64,000 bases of DNA from the NCBI GenBank assembly GCA_036850595.1, contig CM072158.1, positions 12,477,422 through 12,541,421 on the forward strand. The letters run 5' to 3'. The position numbers and the translations under genes are program-made. The DNA is from Rhyacichthys aspro. Lineage: Eukaryota; Chordata; Actinopteri; Gobiiformes; Rhyacichthyidae. This document shows positions 29,901-44,900 of this stretch, piece after piece. How positions within the stretch are numbered: the first letter of the stretch is position 1; the number at the start of each line of letters is the position of its first letter. The notes beneath the pieces are model-generated. The model made no database searches. It worked only from the letters and a program-made list of their open reading frames with translations, and was not told the origin of the DNA.

Positions 29901-32900
29901 AGCATTTTAAACAATACACGCAATAAAGAAGAAAATAAGAAAAGAATATAAAAACACAATAGCTGTTTTTCTAAATGATGGTTGTGTCCTACCTATACAA
30001 CTCGGTGTGGAGCTGTTCCACTGTGCCAGGGCATTGGGGACAGTCAAGCATTCAATAGCACTAGATCCTTCGAGCACGTAACCAGGACTGCACTCAAAGC
30101 GAACAACTGCTCCAACAGCAAAGTTGTTACCCATACGACGGCCATTACGAGGCTCAGGGACTGAGCTGCACTGGGTGGCACTTGTCCGTGGTACGGCTAT
30201 GGAGAATCAGATAGAATGTCAATTTTTATTTATATAGTACATTTAAAACAACCATTGCTGCCCAAAGTGATTTACAGGCTCAGTAAAGTGCACTAAAATA
30301 GAATGGGTTCATTTAAAATAAACAGAAAACATTTCACGTATAAGTTTAACATTGATGATACAAAAGAGAATAAACAGCAAACATCTAAACACACTTTCTT
30401 GCATGCAATTCTGTTTTACTACAACACATGCATCCCAGAAATATTCCCAGTTAATATCATATCATGTGCTTTTTTTGTTTTTGTTTTACTTACCCTGATA
30501 GACCAGGTGGAATCCTCTAGCACTCGACTGGCCTTTGGAGGTGAATCGGATCAGGATCTGGTTGGATGTTGCTAATGGCAGCGACTCACCTAAGAAGCAC
30601 ATAAGATATCCATAAATGTATGCATTAACATTTTGCATTTGGTCATCCATTAACCATCCATTCACACTATTAAAACATTTAGTAGAACAGACGTGCTAAA
30701 ATAAGTCCATATTGTAATAGCAGTCCTGTCCTGTTGCTGACTGTGTTAATGCACTGGATGTCATTACTCTGTGTCTGCTTTGTGCCACACTGTAGGGAAG
30801 GGCACACATGCTTAACTCTAGAGACAACATCTGCATCTGAGTCAGTCTCTTTCTCTCATTTGGGAGTATGAAGATGTGTGTTTACATGCAGTCTTTTAAG
30901 ATATTTCTAAATGTGTGGCTCCTTAATGTGTCACCATTATTGTTCATGTCCCACTATAGGACCCCAGAGCATGCTCATAGTTTATTAAAGGAGTTTTTTA
31001 TTGCATGGTGTCATGGTGACAGTGTTTAATAAGTTATGGTGGGCATGTATTCTTCTAAACAGTTCAAACACATGTCAGCATGTAACTTATCAAGGTACTG
31101 GCTTCTTTCCAGCTTCAAACCTGCTCTTTACATTCTCTGTAAAGCTAGCACATGAAAGTCAAGGACAGATAAGTCCTTGTCAGGTGCTCAGTAGTCACAT
31201 GACAATCATGTCTTAGGAGTAAAAACACAAAGTGATTCATTTTCACAAATACACATTGGACAAGTCTTAATATTATTGTCCTGACAAACCAATAGAGTGC
31301 GACAGGCCCTTTCAGAGAGTGTGCATGACATTAATGAAAACACAATGTCATGTTTCATGTACATTTGCTCAATACTGGCAGCAATGTGCTTTGTGTTTTG
31401 ACAACAAAGACTGACGAGGTTTGACAAATAATACCTTGTCAAGTTTAACACTAAAATACTTTTCTCATGTGACTGCTTGACTGTATATGTACTGTGTATA
31501 CTACACAGGTGAATGAGTTGTGTATGCATCAATGAAGCATTCCATTCATTCTGTTTTTACAGTGCAGTTTTGTTGTTGTTTTTGTTTGTTGTTAGTTTTA
31601 GTTTTTTAGTACTGTCCTGTTTTTGCAGATAATTGTATCATTGTGTGCCCACAGTCTTCAGTGGCTCTATTTGAAAATACATGGCTAAAACAGCTAAGAT
31701 GGAGGAGAGCTATCTTTTCAAAAGAATCAACTATTCAGTCAATCATTAAAGTCATTTTCTTTGCAGCTGTTCAACAGTTTAACATGCCTGGTTCATTCCC
31801 AATCCTCATTCTGATATTTTTACTATTATTCAGGATCAGAAAACATACTTTAGAATGTGTCATAATTTAAGATTGTTGTGATGTTTTGAGTTTCAGGTGT
31901 ATTTTTAAGCATTATTTCCATTGATCAAAGCCTAAAAACAAAATGGGTACTTTTGGTCTTGCCCACAGTTTGGTGCCACTGGCCTTCATTTTACTCTGAG
32001 ATAATGATGTCAGCTGATGGATTTAAACATGTAAATCACATTACCTGTGTGTGCACCAGATAAGGAGCTCAGAACACGGGAGTGCTGTGTTGCGCCATCA
32101 TACACCTCCACAATGTCGTTGAGAGCTGTCTGGAAGAAGGCGAACTGACTGAAGACCACTAAAAACACATTTGACATAAGAGAGAAGCAGACTTAGATTA
32201 ACTGAATGACTTCCTGAAAGCACACTGGTAAAAATGAGTCAAATTTTAATCTGTTCAGGTTAACCTATCTCTACTGGTGTCTACATCCCCGTTAACCATA
32301 ATCATGCTATGGCAAGTGGAGCCAGAGCGCTATCACCGATTTAATACCATGCACAATGAAAAATAGCCTTTCATTAGGCCTGGTGCATGAGCCTAATGAG
32401 AAGTGGCAAGAATGGAGGCGAGAGCATTTGTGTCTCTGTGTGTTGCCTTGGGCCTTGTCATTTTCCAGGAAAATGCAAATGTGAGCTTTAATTATTTTAA
32501 TTTCCTCCCTCACTTTAACATAACAGAGTGAAATACGTTGACTGACTGGGTCCAGAAAAGATAGGCACCCAGACGTTTTGGAGCAAAGCCAGCCTCCGGA
32601 TTCGAGGCGCCATAAACTCTCCTTTGAAAAGCACAGCGGCCTCAAAGGCAAACACTTTCAGGCTATTGGCGTCTGGGTCAATTTTATAATAATATGATAT
32701 GATCTTCCTTTTACAAAGGCACAATGTACATAGATAACGCTCTGGTTGCTTTAGGAAAGGGTAAAGAGTACAACAACTTTTATGAATTGTGTCCTAAATA
32801 CTTGCACACATCATTCCATTGGGGAACAGCTTAAATATCATGAATGCTTCAATGACAGGTTACAAGATTATTGTGGTTTAGGGAGAGACACACAGTTCAA

Positions 32901-35900
32901 ACATGATGTGTAGTCCACTGGCTTGAGCTTACCGTAATCCTTGGGCACCATCACAGAGTATAGACAAGTCCTTGCACGGCTGTAATTTCCAGGGTAACCA
33001 GGAGACAGGACCACTCCTTCCAAACCTGAGTACTGCCCACCACACAGAGCTGGACAAACAGAGAGAAAACCAGGGAAACGTGAAGAGAAAAAGGATGGAG
33101 TAAGAAAGAAGGCCGCAGCCAATAAGGTAAGACCCCATTTCTCCATCACTCCTATCCCATTCCCTCTCTTCCATCAATCCTAAATTACTTTTCTTGTCTG
33201 ATTGGACTTTGGGTGGAACATGTCCCTAGTGTTTGCCACAGTGAAATTGCAATGTTTTCCAAGTGTCCTTCTGGGTTAGTCTTGGTGAGATAGGCCTCAG
33301 TGCTCTCTTCTACTTTAGTTCCGGTAAAAGGTGGGGATGCTTGTGTTTTAGATGAGCTGGGAGTGTATAAACCTGTCAGGCCTGTGATAGGTGGGCAGCA
33401 TGATGCACATAATTGTGAGAAGTAGGTAATATGGAAAACAGCATGATAGCAGAATAAATTAAAACCCATCTTACACATCTATTAGCATTAGTAAAACCCA
33501 CAGTCTGTATAGCTGTAGGATATTGTGTTGGGAGATAAACATTATCTTACATGCGTGTTTGCATGTGATAAATTCACAGGCACTGATCGAGTTTGTGTTC
33601 CTAACAACAGTCTCCAGATGTCAGTGTTTACCAATGCAGATGGGTTTGGGTTTGTTCCAGCTTGGCTTGCCATCTCCTCCCATGATGCAAGTTAAGGTGG
33701 AGTCTCCCTCGAGTGTGTAGCCACTGTCACATTGGTAGACCACGATGGCGCCCAGCTTGAGCTCTGTGCCCACACGTGTCCCGTTGCGCACCAGTCCCGG
33801 CTCGAAGCAAGACTCCCTGGGGTTTTCTGCAGAGAGGTAACGCGGTGGAAAATGAGCAACAGATGAGAATGTGTGCAGGTTTTCAATGAAAGGATTTTAC
33901 ATCACGCTGCAGAGATAACACGCAACGTTCTGGAGCATCACTTTGCTGCTGAAACAAATGCAAGAGCAATCTCTGATACTTTTGTAGGCTTCAAAAACGT
34001 ACGTAAAATGTGTCCCGCCAGCACATCTACATTATTTTAAATGAAACTTTTGGATACTTTTGATGGTAATATTGCCTGTCTTTGTCAGTGAATATATCTT
34101 ACTAGCTACCCTCTCATCTGTGGCAGCTGAAGGTATGTATGGCTGTAGAGACAGACAGGCTGTTGATTGAGAGTGGCACTGCTCTGGCTCAAGGTCTGCT
34201 GACTGCACAGAACCGCCTCTCACACCACTCTCCTGTGCAGTCAAGTGGAGAAGACAACGCACATACGCAAGCTTTCTTCTCTTACACACACACACACACA
34301 CACACAGGCATGACCTACACAAATACACCGCCACCAGTACACACACTGTATCAAACCACATATCAATCAGCACTCCTGAAAGATGGATGTCTCACTTAAT
34401 ATCCAAGCTCATTGTTTTAAAGTGCAAGATGCAGATGTGAGAGGACACCTGTCAAAATCCCATGCTTCGAACCTTAACAGAAGTAAAGATAGACTGAATT
34501 TTACAGCAAAATAACACACACAACTGTGATTTTAGTGAGAACTATGAAATTTTCAAAATTTTCTAGGTTTGACAGTCAGTGGGGATTTTTTTTTTTTTTT
34601 TTTGGTAACACCATAGCCTTTATACCTCATGAATAATTTCTGATCAGACAAAGGAAACCCAAAATCTAGTGAAAACATAGCTATAGTGAATGTATTAGTA
34701 CACGTGCCACTAAGAAGTACAAAGAGTCAATTAAATTATGTCGTTTTTTCTGAGCTGACCAAATACAAGCTGGGCCAACTTTAGTTTGATGCGCCCTGAG
34801 CGAAAAGATTAAGTCTCAGCCAAACTCATGCCTTTTTGCCATGTTGTCTGTAACAGAGGAAGTAATTTATGTATTATTTGGTTACGGTTCATTAGTGTGG
34901 AGAATTGGAAGTGGGAAAAGGGACTTTTTTTTCTCTGAGCCACACACTGAGGCCATCTGCTCTTCCAGATTGGCCATACAATATCACTCACTGTATCCCA
35001 CATAGCAGTAAATATCGCTGGAAGTGAGTTAAGGGGCAGCCTCTGTAAAACAGTTTTAATCCATTTAGCGTTCTCTTTGTAAATGAGTCACACACTTGTC
35101 GAACATAAACAGGTAGCGCTTTAAAATCAGCTGAATTACTGGATATAGATCAAATTCCATCTGAGCACCAGCCAAGAGAATGGAGGTTTAGGGTCGATGT
35201 GGAATTGGTTAAATGTCTGATATCTTAAACAGCCCTAATTGAGAAAGGGAGATTTAGAGAGATTTAACATTGTTCTCTCAAGCAAAGCCCTTAACGAAGA
35301 TGCCTTGTCTAATTTAGAGCATGTTCAGTGTCTGTGAGAAAAAGACCAGTCTACACACAATGAGACATTCACGCCTAAGAGTCACACATGCAGAAAAACT
35401 AAACAAACTCTATTTTCATCAGTGTCTGTGATCATTCTGCTTCATGGACACTCATCTGCGCTAGGACTAGGAATCAGACGAGAAAACAGTTTGCTAATTA
35501 ATGAAATCCTTTTTGCAACTGCAATGCACTGATCAAAAAACCCTAATAACACATGCAGTCAGCTTTTTGTTTTCAAATTCTTTCAGTATTAGTGCTGACT
35601 AGAGGAAGTACACGTCAGTTTTTTTGTCAAGGCTGACCATGGTAGAAATGGGAACAGCGCACACATGTCATTCTGTCTCTGAAGCAGTTTTTGCTCCATT
35701 AATCCTCTATGCTTTTCAATAGACATAAGATATAGTTAAAAAGAATAAAGAAGAAATCATGTTTCTCAGTCGACGCATTTGAGCTCACGTTTATGACATG
35801 GATATTTTAAAAATGCAAGGAGACTAGGTGTCCATAGTCTAAACTGCAAGTATATTGTTCAAACAACAATAATAAAAAACAAATCTCACCTGTGTACTGC

Positions 35901-38900
35901 AGCACAAAACCATTGCTGCTGAGAGACGCATCACTACGAAACGCCAAGAAGAGTGTGTTGGAGCTACTTTCAATCCGGTCTGGAACATCCGTGCCATAGA
36001 AACTACCAAGTAACGGACTGAGTGAGTCTGGTCCATCATAGATATGCAAGAAATCATAACTTGGTTCTAAGCTGAACCTAGGAACAGAAAAAATAAATAA
36101 AGTATTATACAATGTAAAATTACAAATTCCCAATTTGTATGTTATTTTAATTTTATGTGGCTACAATTAATCACCAGGTGAACAGAAAGAATATAAATAG
36201 CTTCAAAGCAAACAGATAAACACTGGCCTTATCTTCTCTGCTGTGTCTTCATTCATTGAAAAGTGGTACTTAAACTATGATATAGTCTAAGTCTTCTTTT
36301 CATTCCACTCTTATATTACTTCTCTTCTAAGAAACAACAATGACTTGCTCACAACCTACATATTATAAAGGTTGCAGATATAAATAGAAAATCGTACTGG
36401 TTAAAGCTGAGGGAGATCACGTAGTCCTGTGTTACAGTGACTTTCCAGTCACACTCTCTTCCATGTGGATATGGTTCAGGGTAGTCTGGGGACAGGATCA
36501 GCCCACTGGGACCAGTCAAGTTCCCTCCACAGGGTGCTATGAGTGGGGCAAAAGAAATAAAGATTTAGTTCAATACATATTTGACAGCTCTTGACTTGTA
36601 TTGCCTAAAAAAAGCAAAATGAGGTCAGTGTTGTTGATACTGAGAGGTAAAATAATCAGATCTCCTTGTCTTTTGAACATCTGATCTCTAGTGGCATTTT
36701 CTATTTGTCCAAAAAGTCACTAGCACTCTTACCTAGCATCAATAATATGAATAAAAGTGACTCCATACTGTGGTACCTGTGCATGTAGGAGGGTCAGGCT
36801 GCCAGAAGTAGCGGCCATTGATCTCAGTGCAGGTTATCTTGTTAGCCCCCTGCAAGATGTAGCCGGGATCACATTGAAATACAACATGGTCCCCTGGCTC
36901 CTTGCTGTCCCCGCTGCGGGTTCCATTAGTGGGCATCCCAGGGTCATTGCAAGAGGTTGCAGTAGAGACTGAAAGAGCAAAAGAGCATTCAGTTAGTCAT
37001 CAAAACAGACACTGCTTTTCTGTAACAAAAATACAATAATGACAGTCAAGAATGTCACCTGAGAACTGCAGAGCGAAACCCTGCTTGCTGGTGAAAAAGT
37101 CTGTGGTGAACTGCAAGCTGACAGTGTTAAATGTGCTGTGTGCATCTGGAGGCAGGGCCGAGCCACTCAACTCCCTCAGCAGGACTCCGCCATCCTGGGG
37201 TCCATCCCAGATCCGAAGCACGTCGTGGATCTCCTCAGTGTGGAAGACCAGAAAATGGAGGCTAGGAAGACATTACATCTCTGGTAAATTTCAGGTGCAG
37301 GAAATACTCCAAAATACAGATTTGAACCCTCAGAGGCCAAGTGTTGTGATATTTCAACATCAGTTTCATCTTAAGTAAAGTAAACCTACGAGCCTAAGAC
37401 AGGATCAGCAGTGAATTAAATTTAATCACAACAAACAAAACAAAATTGGGCCAAGGCAGATAAATAAAATCCTTGTAGACTGATAAACGTAATCGTAAAA
37501 GAAGAAACTACAAGGAGGAGACAAAACAAGGTTAAAAATAGGGGAAAAAAAACAAGAATAAGGCAAATAACATTTCCTACAGAGGCGTCACACCTCGGAG
37601 CGTGAAGGGGATGTTCCTTAATGTCAATCAAACAAATACTCTGCCTGCCACAACATTTAATGATTTCAGTCTAGACATCACAAAGATGATGCTGTCAAAG
37701 TATCTTCTTTTCACTTTAACGTCGACAGCTGTCAGCCATCGGGTGGTCCACTAGAGTTAGAACGCACTGTAGATAGATAATAATAATATGTTTCATAAAA
37801 TGTGGTATATATGTGATGAACACTGCTTTTTTTTTACCATACACAAAACTCATCTACTCGTGTGCTGTGCAAGATTATTGCTATCTACTGGTGAGTTTCA
37901 AAATTGCAACCAACTTCATTTACCAGTGACATAGGCCTATCTGTCCATTGTCATAGTCAGTTGAAGAAGCTCTGGTGAAAACGTACTTGATGTGTTTTTG
38001 GTATCCTCGTTCTCTTCACACATACTGTGACCTTGAGCTACTGATGACGCTTTGGAGAAACAGTAACCCCATGACGTGTTAGTTTTAGCAACAGGTCCCT
38101 ACTGTTTCTGCATAATTGGTGTCAGAGTCTGATTCCTATACGGTGTGATGTGTGAGCAGTGAGCCAGAGGGTACGAAACAATGTGCAGTGTGTGAATACT
38201 GTACATAACCTACTTGGCAAGTCCTGTCACAATGCTTGTAAAAGAAGGGCACGTGAAAAAGCAAACAGATGCAGACAGGCGTACCAGTACACATTCATTG
38301 ATAGCGAGGGTTAGTGAGGTGTTACAAAGCCATATATACTCTAAGGGCATCTACTTGCAGAACATGCATAATCCCTAGTATATATAGCATTGCCTCTATG
38401 TAAAGCAATGAGTGCATTATGATCATTACCAAAGTGCCTGGGGCAAATAGTTGAGTATGAATTTGGCTTAACCGTGTGACTGTGTTGAGAATGAGGAAAT
38501 GAAAGATGAGAAAAAAAATATTGGATTTAGTTTAATCAGAATACGCAATTGACGATAGACAGTTTTATATGAAAATACTATTATGATAATTTATGAAATT
38601 ATTATTCTTTTAAAATTCTCTACAACTTTGACTGAATCATTTCGAATTTTCACAGAGAATGCACACAGTAAAAGCAAAGACAATTAAATACTCTTTTTTG
38701 CACTTTCAAGCAAATGTTAAAATCCTTTTGCAAAGTAACCAAGAGCTATCCATTTTTTTTAAATGTATTTTACGTATAAACTGTTTTAAAACTAGGACGG
38801 GCTACTATCTTTCTACATAAGCTCCACCTTCCTTTGCTGTAGCTGGAGAAGATGAGATGTTCTCGCATTATGAATAAAACTGAACACATGTTCTCTAAGA

Positions 38901-41900
38901 GGTACATGTGCGCCTGCCTGAACAGAGTATTAATGCACCATGTGTGCAGTTGCAGAGATGGTTTAATGCATTTGCATATACAAGGCTGGAATCACTCACT
39001 CGCTACTTATATTACAAAGTGCATTTTCTGGACTACAGAAAAATGAGCAAGAACAAGTAAAGAAATGTAAAAAATAAAAGAACCTGGACTGACTTACAAA
39101 TGTTAGGGATGAAACAGACAGATTGAGAAAAGTTACTCAATGTTTCTCATGATAAACAACTAACAGTGTATGTGTTCGATTACTATGTCGCCCAACAGCG
39201 TGCAGTAACTTTTGAACTATGCAGCTGGGGGCTTTCCTTTACAATCGCCAAAGATGAAACAGTTCAATGAGTCTGTTTATTCCCCTCAAGGAGAAAGATG
39301 CAGAAAAGAGGGATGGAGATATTGCTTAGTTCTCCCATTCTGCCTTAACTATTTTGTATTCATATGAGAGAAATAGAGAAATAGGGAGTGCTTGGACTTG
39401 CTCACATGAATACAAAACAGAGTAGCTGCAATCACGAGTCCTGTGGGGAGTCTTCACAATAGCGCCGGTCTGCATCAAGATGATAAATAAGTAAGTAAGG
39501 GTAGGAATAAATGTATGAATGTGTGCAAATGTGAGAGAGTTTGATATACTGTAGCGGAGGCGATACCGTGCAGCACTGCACAAGCTTGACTCACTATAGA
39601 TGTGACCTCGTGGGATCTCCCATAAAGACGCCACCAGCACGTGACACAAAAATAATCAAAACAGCACAAACATAACTGCAATTCTGCTTTTTAACCATCT
39701 TTCATTTGAATCCAGAACATTGTTTTAATCAACACTCCCAAACCCTTCTAAGACATTTCGGTCAGCTGTCATTTGGCACAGCGTCGTTCCGCACAAGCAC
39801 AGAATGGTTTAATTAGCGTGCCAACTTCAACTGCGCTACTTGATATACAAGGAATCCCTGGACTGTACTGCATTGCAAATTCGACTCAATAATGAATCGC
39901 GTGGGTAGGATCAAAGGCACGGATGTGGAACATACCTTGCAGAGGATTTCGAGCGAGCCCGAGGTGGTGAAAGCACTAATGACTGTAAACTAAAAGTCGT
40001 AAGGGCCCACTGAATGTCAGATGCACAAGCTACGAGAAAGTATCCACATATAAAAAATGCACAACCAAAAAAAACAACAACATGGAAACACAATCTGCAA
40101 GAAAGATCTTCACTTAACTTTTTTTTTCCTTTTTTCCTTTATTTAGCCTGACCTGGGAGTTTATAAGGCTTGTTTCCATCAAAGAAAAGTAGCAGTAGTA
40201 GGTGAAACACGTTCAAAGTGTCAATTTATTTGGCTAACTGCAGTGAACAGGAACAATACTGTTACAGCATGTTACAGTATCAGCATTGTTTCCGTTCACT
40301 GCAAACAGCCAACTAAAAAACGTGCACTATCAAATTTAACATGACAGCATATTGCTAACATGGCATGGTGTCACCCAGTCCGAGTACACGTACAGGCCAG
40401 ACTGATTACACAGCAGCCTGTAAAAGTGATGAATACCACTGCAAAAAATGTTAGATATTGGAAGTATATTGAGAAGCGCGAGATTAAAGAAAGCTGGAAA
40501 AGTACAACGTAATCATAAAAACTACAAAGCACATAAAAAAAGGACTTCGAAGTATTGTGCAAACCTAATAGTGCTTCCCGGAGCAGCCTCGATGGTCCAT
40601 ATGCAGTGCAGGTTGTGTTCATAAGGAGCTGGGTAGCCCGGAGACAGAATGCGACCGAAAGGCTCATCTTTGATCGTTCCACCGCACTCCGCTGTGGAGC
40701 AGAAAAGAACAGAGACATTAACCAGACAGAAAATGTAGGTAATTAAAGGACTAAAGTCTAAAAACTAGGATTTTATACGGAATGAAGTGTACAGCAATCA
40801 TCTTTTGTAAACTCCTTATCAACATAGCAGTTCTATACAATACACATGTGCTTCAGCATGTTTCCATTTTGACTTCCAATATCTAGCCTGTAAACGATGT
40901 TGATCATAATATTTTATAGGCGTATGCAGTTTTGCAGAGACTATGACTCAGATTTTTGAAAATGTAGCCCAGTGTAATATCTGTTTAAAACAATAGAAAA
41001 CCTTCAAACTCAACATATCCCTGAACAGCAAACATCCAATCTCAAATCTCTCAAGGTGACAATCTCACCTCAGTTAATGCACTTTCCAAATACCACGTCA
41101 GATGACAAACGATTTAAAAACATAAGAAAAAAGCCCAGGATAATAAGTTATGAAAGGGAAGAAAGCTCCTTGGCTGAAGGTTTTATTGTCATTTTTTTCT
41201 TTCTTTTTAATGAAAATGATCTCTGAGAGTTTTGTTCAATTTTTCGAGGCCATCTCATTCGACAAGTGGAGGTTAAAAGCGTCTCCACAGCAACTGAGAC
41301 TTAGGGAAATTGTTTGTTCGCCCAGGAGCAAGGCAAAGGTCTAGGAGACACTGATGTGAGGAATGACAATGAGAGATTTGTTACAAGTTTACAAGTGACA
41401 AAGCAACTCTGAGATATGCCGATTTATATTGTGCTTTGAGTCTATCTTTAACATGTCAACTTGCTTTTAGTTTATTATAATTCTGTCTCTTCACTGCCTT
41501 TAACTGCAGCTGTGTTAAAACTTCTTTAAAAATAGGGTTCTAAAGCAAGGTTCTCAGCAGTAAAAGTACATTTCCTATTTCCGTTTTCACTTGATGTCCC
41601 GTTGTCAGGGTAACGCTTCCTGGAACACTACTGTCCTCCATTCTACGTCACTGTATGGAGTGGATTATTACTGTCATTTTCCCGACAGCTAATGTACCAC
41701 AGGATGCACTGAACAATGGGGAGACAAGCCTGGGTTCTGTTTGTACAGAGAGAAACCCGTAAGTGGAAGAAATAGTGGATTTGTGCCATTAAACCTGCCT
41801 CTGTCCTGACGCAGGGCAAACATACCACTGTCTATTGGTGCAAAACTGAAAATCCTGTTGATATCACATGATTCACTTGTCTGTTTGTGTTAGTATGGTG

Positions 41901-44900
41901 AACCAGCGGTGTTGTATAGTTATTCTATCTTTAATGCTACTCGTTTAGCAGATTTTAGAATCACAAAAACAACATAAAATCAGTCAAAATGGATAGAGGA
42001 AGAAATGAGGCCTTACAGTTATAGTGTTAAGTAAGAGTTAAGCAAGTTTTAAGCAAGAGGGACATCACTGGAGTAATTGATATGGTTGATTGAAATGAGT
42101 GAAAAGTAACACACACAGAACCCACAGTCTCTACATTTGTAAGAAAGAGAAGTAAAATTCTGTGTGGATGCGGACAGTTAAGTGATAACCAATCACAGCT
42201 TCTGCAATAAGTCATCCGTAGAAATGGATCAGCACAGTCTCCGCAATGAAATAAAGGTCCTCTCCAACGTTCTTTGAGAGTTCTTCCAAATCATATTTAA
42301 GCTAAGGCTCAGTTAAAAAAAAACAAAAAAAAAACAAAAAAAAAACTAAAGATGAAAGCACTTTGAGTGAAATCGGAGAATCATTTTGGATGTATGTCTG
42401 TGGAATGGATCAATAAAACTCAGCTGTTTCCACCACTGTCTCCTACCAACTCCCTCTACTGGTTCAGTTTCTGTTCCATCTCAGTTCCCTACCACCTCCT
42501 TCCTCTTTTTTTCATCTGCTCCGTGTGTCCCTGCTGCAAAAAAAATCCAACTATTGCAAACACAAGTGGTCCCTCATCTGCTCCCACACTCACTCTGCCC
42601 ATCATCGACAGTGAAAGGGTTACGTGGAGGATAAGCGTGTTCAGAGATATACAGTGCGCTGAATGATGTTTAGACCCAGACATAAAATTACCTGTCAGCT
42701 CAGGATGAAAAGGGAGCATAGCAATATTATTCTAATCACCTCGGCTACTGTCAAAAACAGCTCCCGGTCTTTTTTTCTTTACCTCACCTTACCTTTTTTC
42801 TGAGCATTCTGGTTAGTAAGAAAGTGTTGCAATGTCACAAGGGAAAAGCTTCAAATATTACTTTGGAATTGTTACTATGCAACAGCTACAACGACATATG
42901 ATCATCAACCAAAGAATCCCGGAATAACTGCATGTTGAATCAACAACGGGGCAAAGGGTTCCTTGAAATAACAGAACTGAAACAAAACACAGGCCGCCGA
43001 AACCTGCGCTGGCATATTCATATTGTTAATAAGAAATAAGTAGTTATTTTGGCATTTGCTAACAACAACTCACCAGTAAACAGTGATGAAAGACTGTAAC
43101 AAAAATTGAACTTAAGAAAGCACAAAATAAAAACAAATGCAGAGGGCTGTGTTTAGTAATAGATGAAATTCTGGTTAAATAAGCTCACTGACTCACCAAC
43201 ACACAGTGGGAGGGGGCTGTCCCATGCTCTCCTCTCCCCCCTCAGGCAGGTGAGAACCTCCGGCCCTTTCAGAGTGTAGCCAGGGTCACAACTGTATGAC
43301 ACAGTGCTCCCTGCAAAGTGACCCTTGTCCTCCCGCTTGTAACCAAACTGGGGAACACCTGGATCCTCACACTTCACCAGCTCAAAACCTAAAAAAAACC
43401 CAATAAGCTGTTACAAATGTGATTCAAAGCACTTTTTTTTTTGCAGTTTTAACATAATATTATTGTTATTTGCGATCATCCCACCCCAGTATTTAAAGGA
43501 GAAGGCGTTAAATGTAATGCTGTTGTAACATAAGGACAAAGGTGTGCAGGAAAAAAAAAAGTATTCCTTTATAACTCACTTGTAAAATGCAGTTCAAAGC
43601 CTTTACTGGTGTTCTCCGCATTGCTGATGAACTCCAACCACATGGAGCTAGAGGTGGAGTTCAGGGTTGTGTCTAACAGCTCGCTGCCTGTAAACACCCC
43701 CAGCAGACGGGCCTCATTACTGCTGCCATCAAAGACCTGGTAGGGAGAGCAGAGAGAGTGGGAGGAAGAATCAGATGCTAACATATGCTAACAAGGTTTC
43801 ATCCACATGCACAGGGAGGCAACACCGAAAACACCTCCTCACTTTAAGTATGTCATCCTCCTCCAGTCGAAAGTCCCGTGCTCGTAGCTGGATGCCTTTA
43901 CCGGGCTGCGTCTGGATGGAGTAAATGCACTCATGGCTGTTGCCGTAGTAACCAGGGTAGTTGGGTGAGAGCAGCACCCCTTGCATGCCAGTCACGGATG
44001 AGCCACATTCAGCTAGATAAAAACACAGGGAGACAGAGAGAGAAAGAGAGAGAGAGGAGGAGGAAGAGAGAAGGTGGTGGTGTTGGAAAGAGCAGAGGAC
44101 ATGTCAATCACTATATGCTTGAAACTCAAAGTATGTTTACCCATGCTGGCATGCACTGGAAGATGGGAGAGGTGATGGGGAGAGATACGCTCGCTAACTG
44201 TACCTGAGTCCTGAAAGGCACATCATCATAATCACACTGCAATCTGAATATGATTAACAGCAATTTTAGCTCAATTTGAAAATCATTTTCCTGAGTCACA
44301 TTAGAAAAGTTAAAGAAAAAAAAAAAAAAATCCACAAAAAATTCTGCCAGACTTTAAATAACCAAAACTTCCAAAACCAGACAGGGAGGAGAATGATAAT
44401 AATAAGTAATATTATATTGAATGTCTTTGTTTTTCTATCTTCTCTTTCACTTTGATAGGTACACTGATAAGTAGACGTGACCATGTGATGAGTTTGGGGA
44501 AAGGAGTGACAAAAGCCAAAAAAAAGTATGTGACCACCTACCAACACACCTTGGCAGAGGGGAGCTCCATACCCGCCTTCTGCCCCCTAAACACACCACC
44601 CTTGCTGGACCCTCCAGTCGGTAACCTGGGAAACATGAGAAGATAAGGGCATCTCCCACTCCGTACTGCAGGCCCTTTCTGGTACTGTAGGGTGGGATTC
44701 CCGGGTCCTCACAAGGCTCCAAATCATACTCTGCAATAAAGTGAGACAGGAGAAATAAGTTCACTTAAAAGAAGTGATAAACATGTTGAAACATAAATAA
44801 CCTGCAACCTGTACTTTCATGATCAGGATTTTAGTGGCCCCTCACCGGAGAAAGTGATGTTGAATCCCTCGTAGGAAACGGAGAAGTCTGAGAGAAAGCG

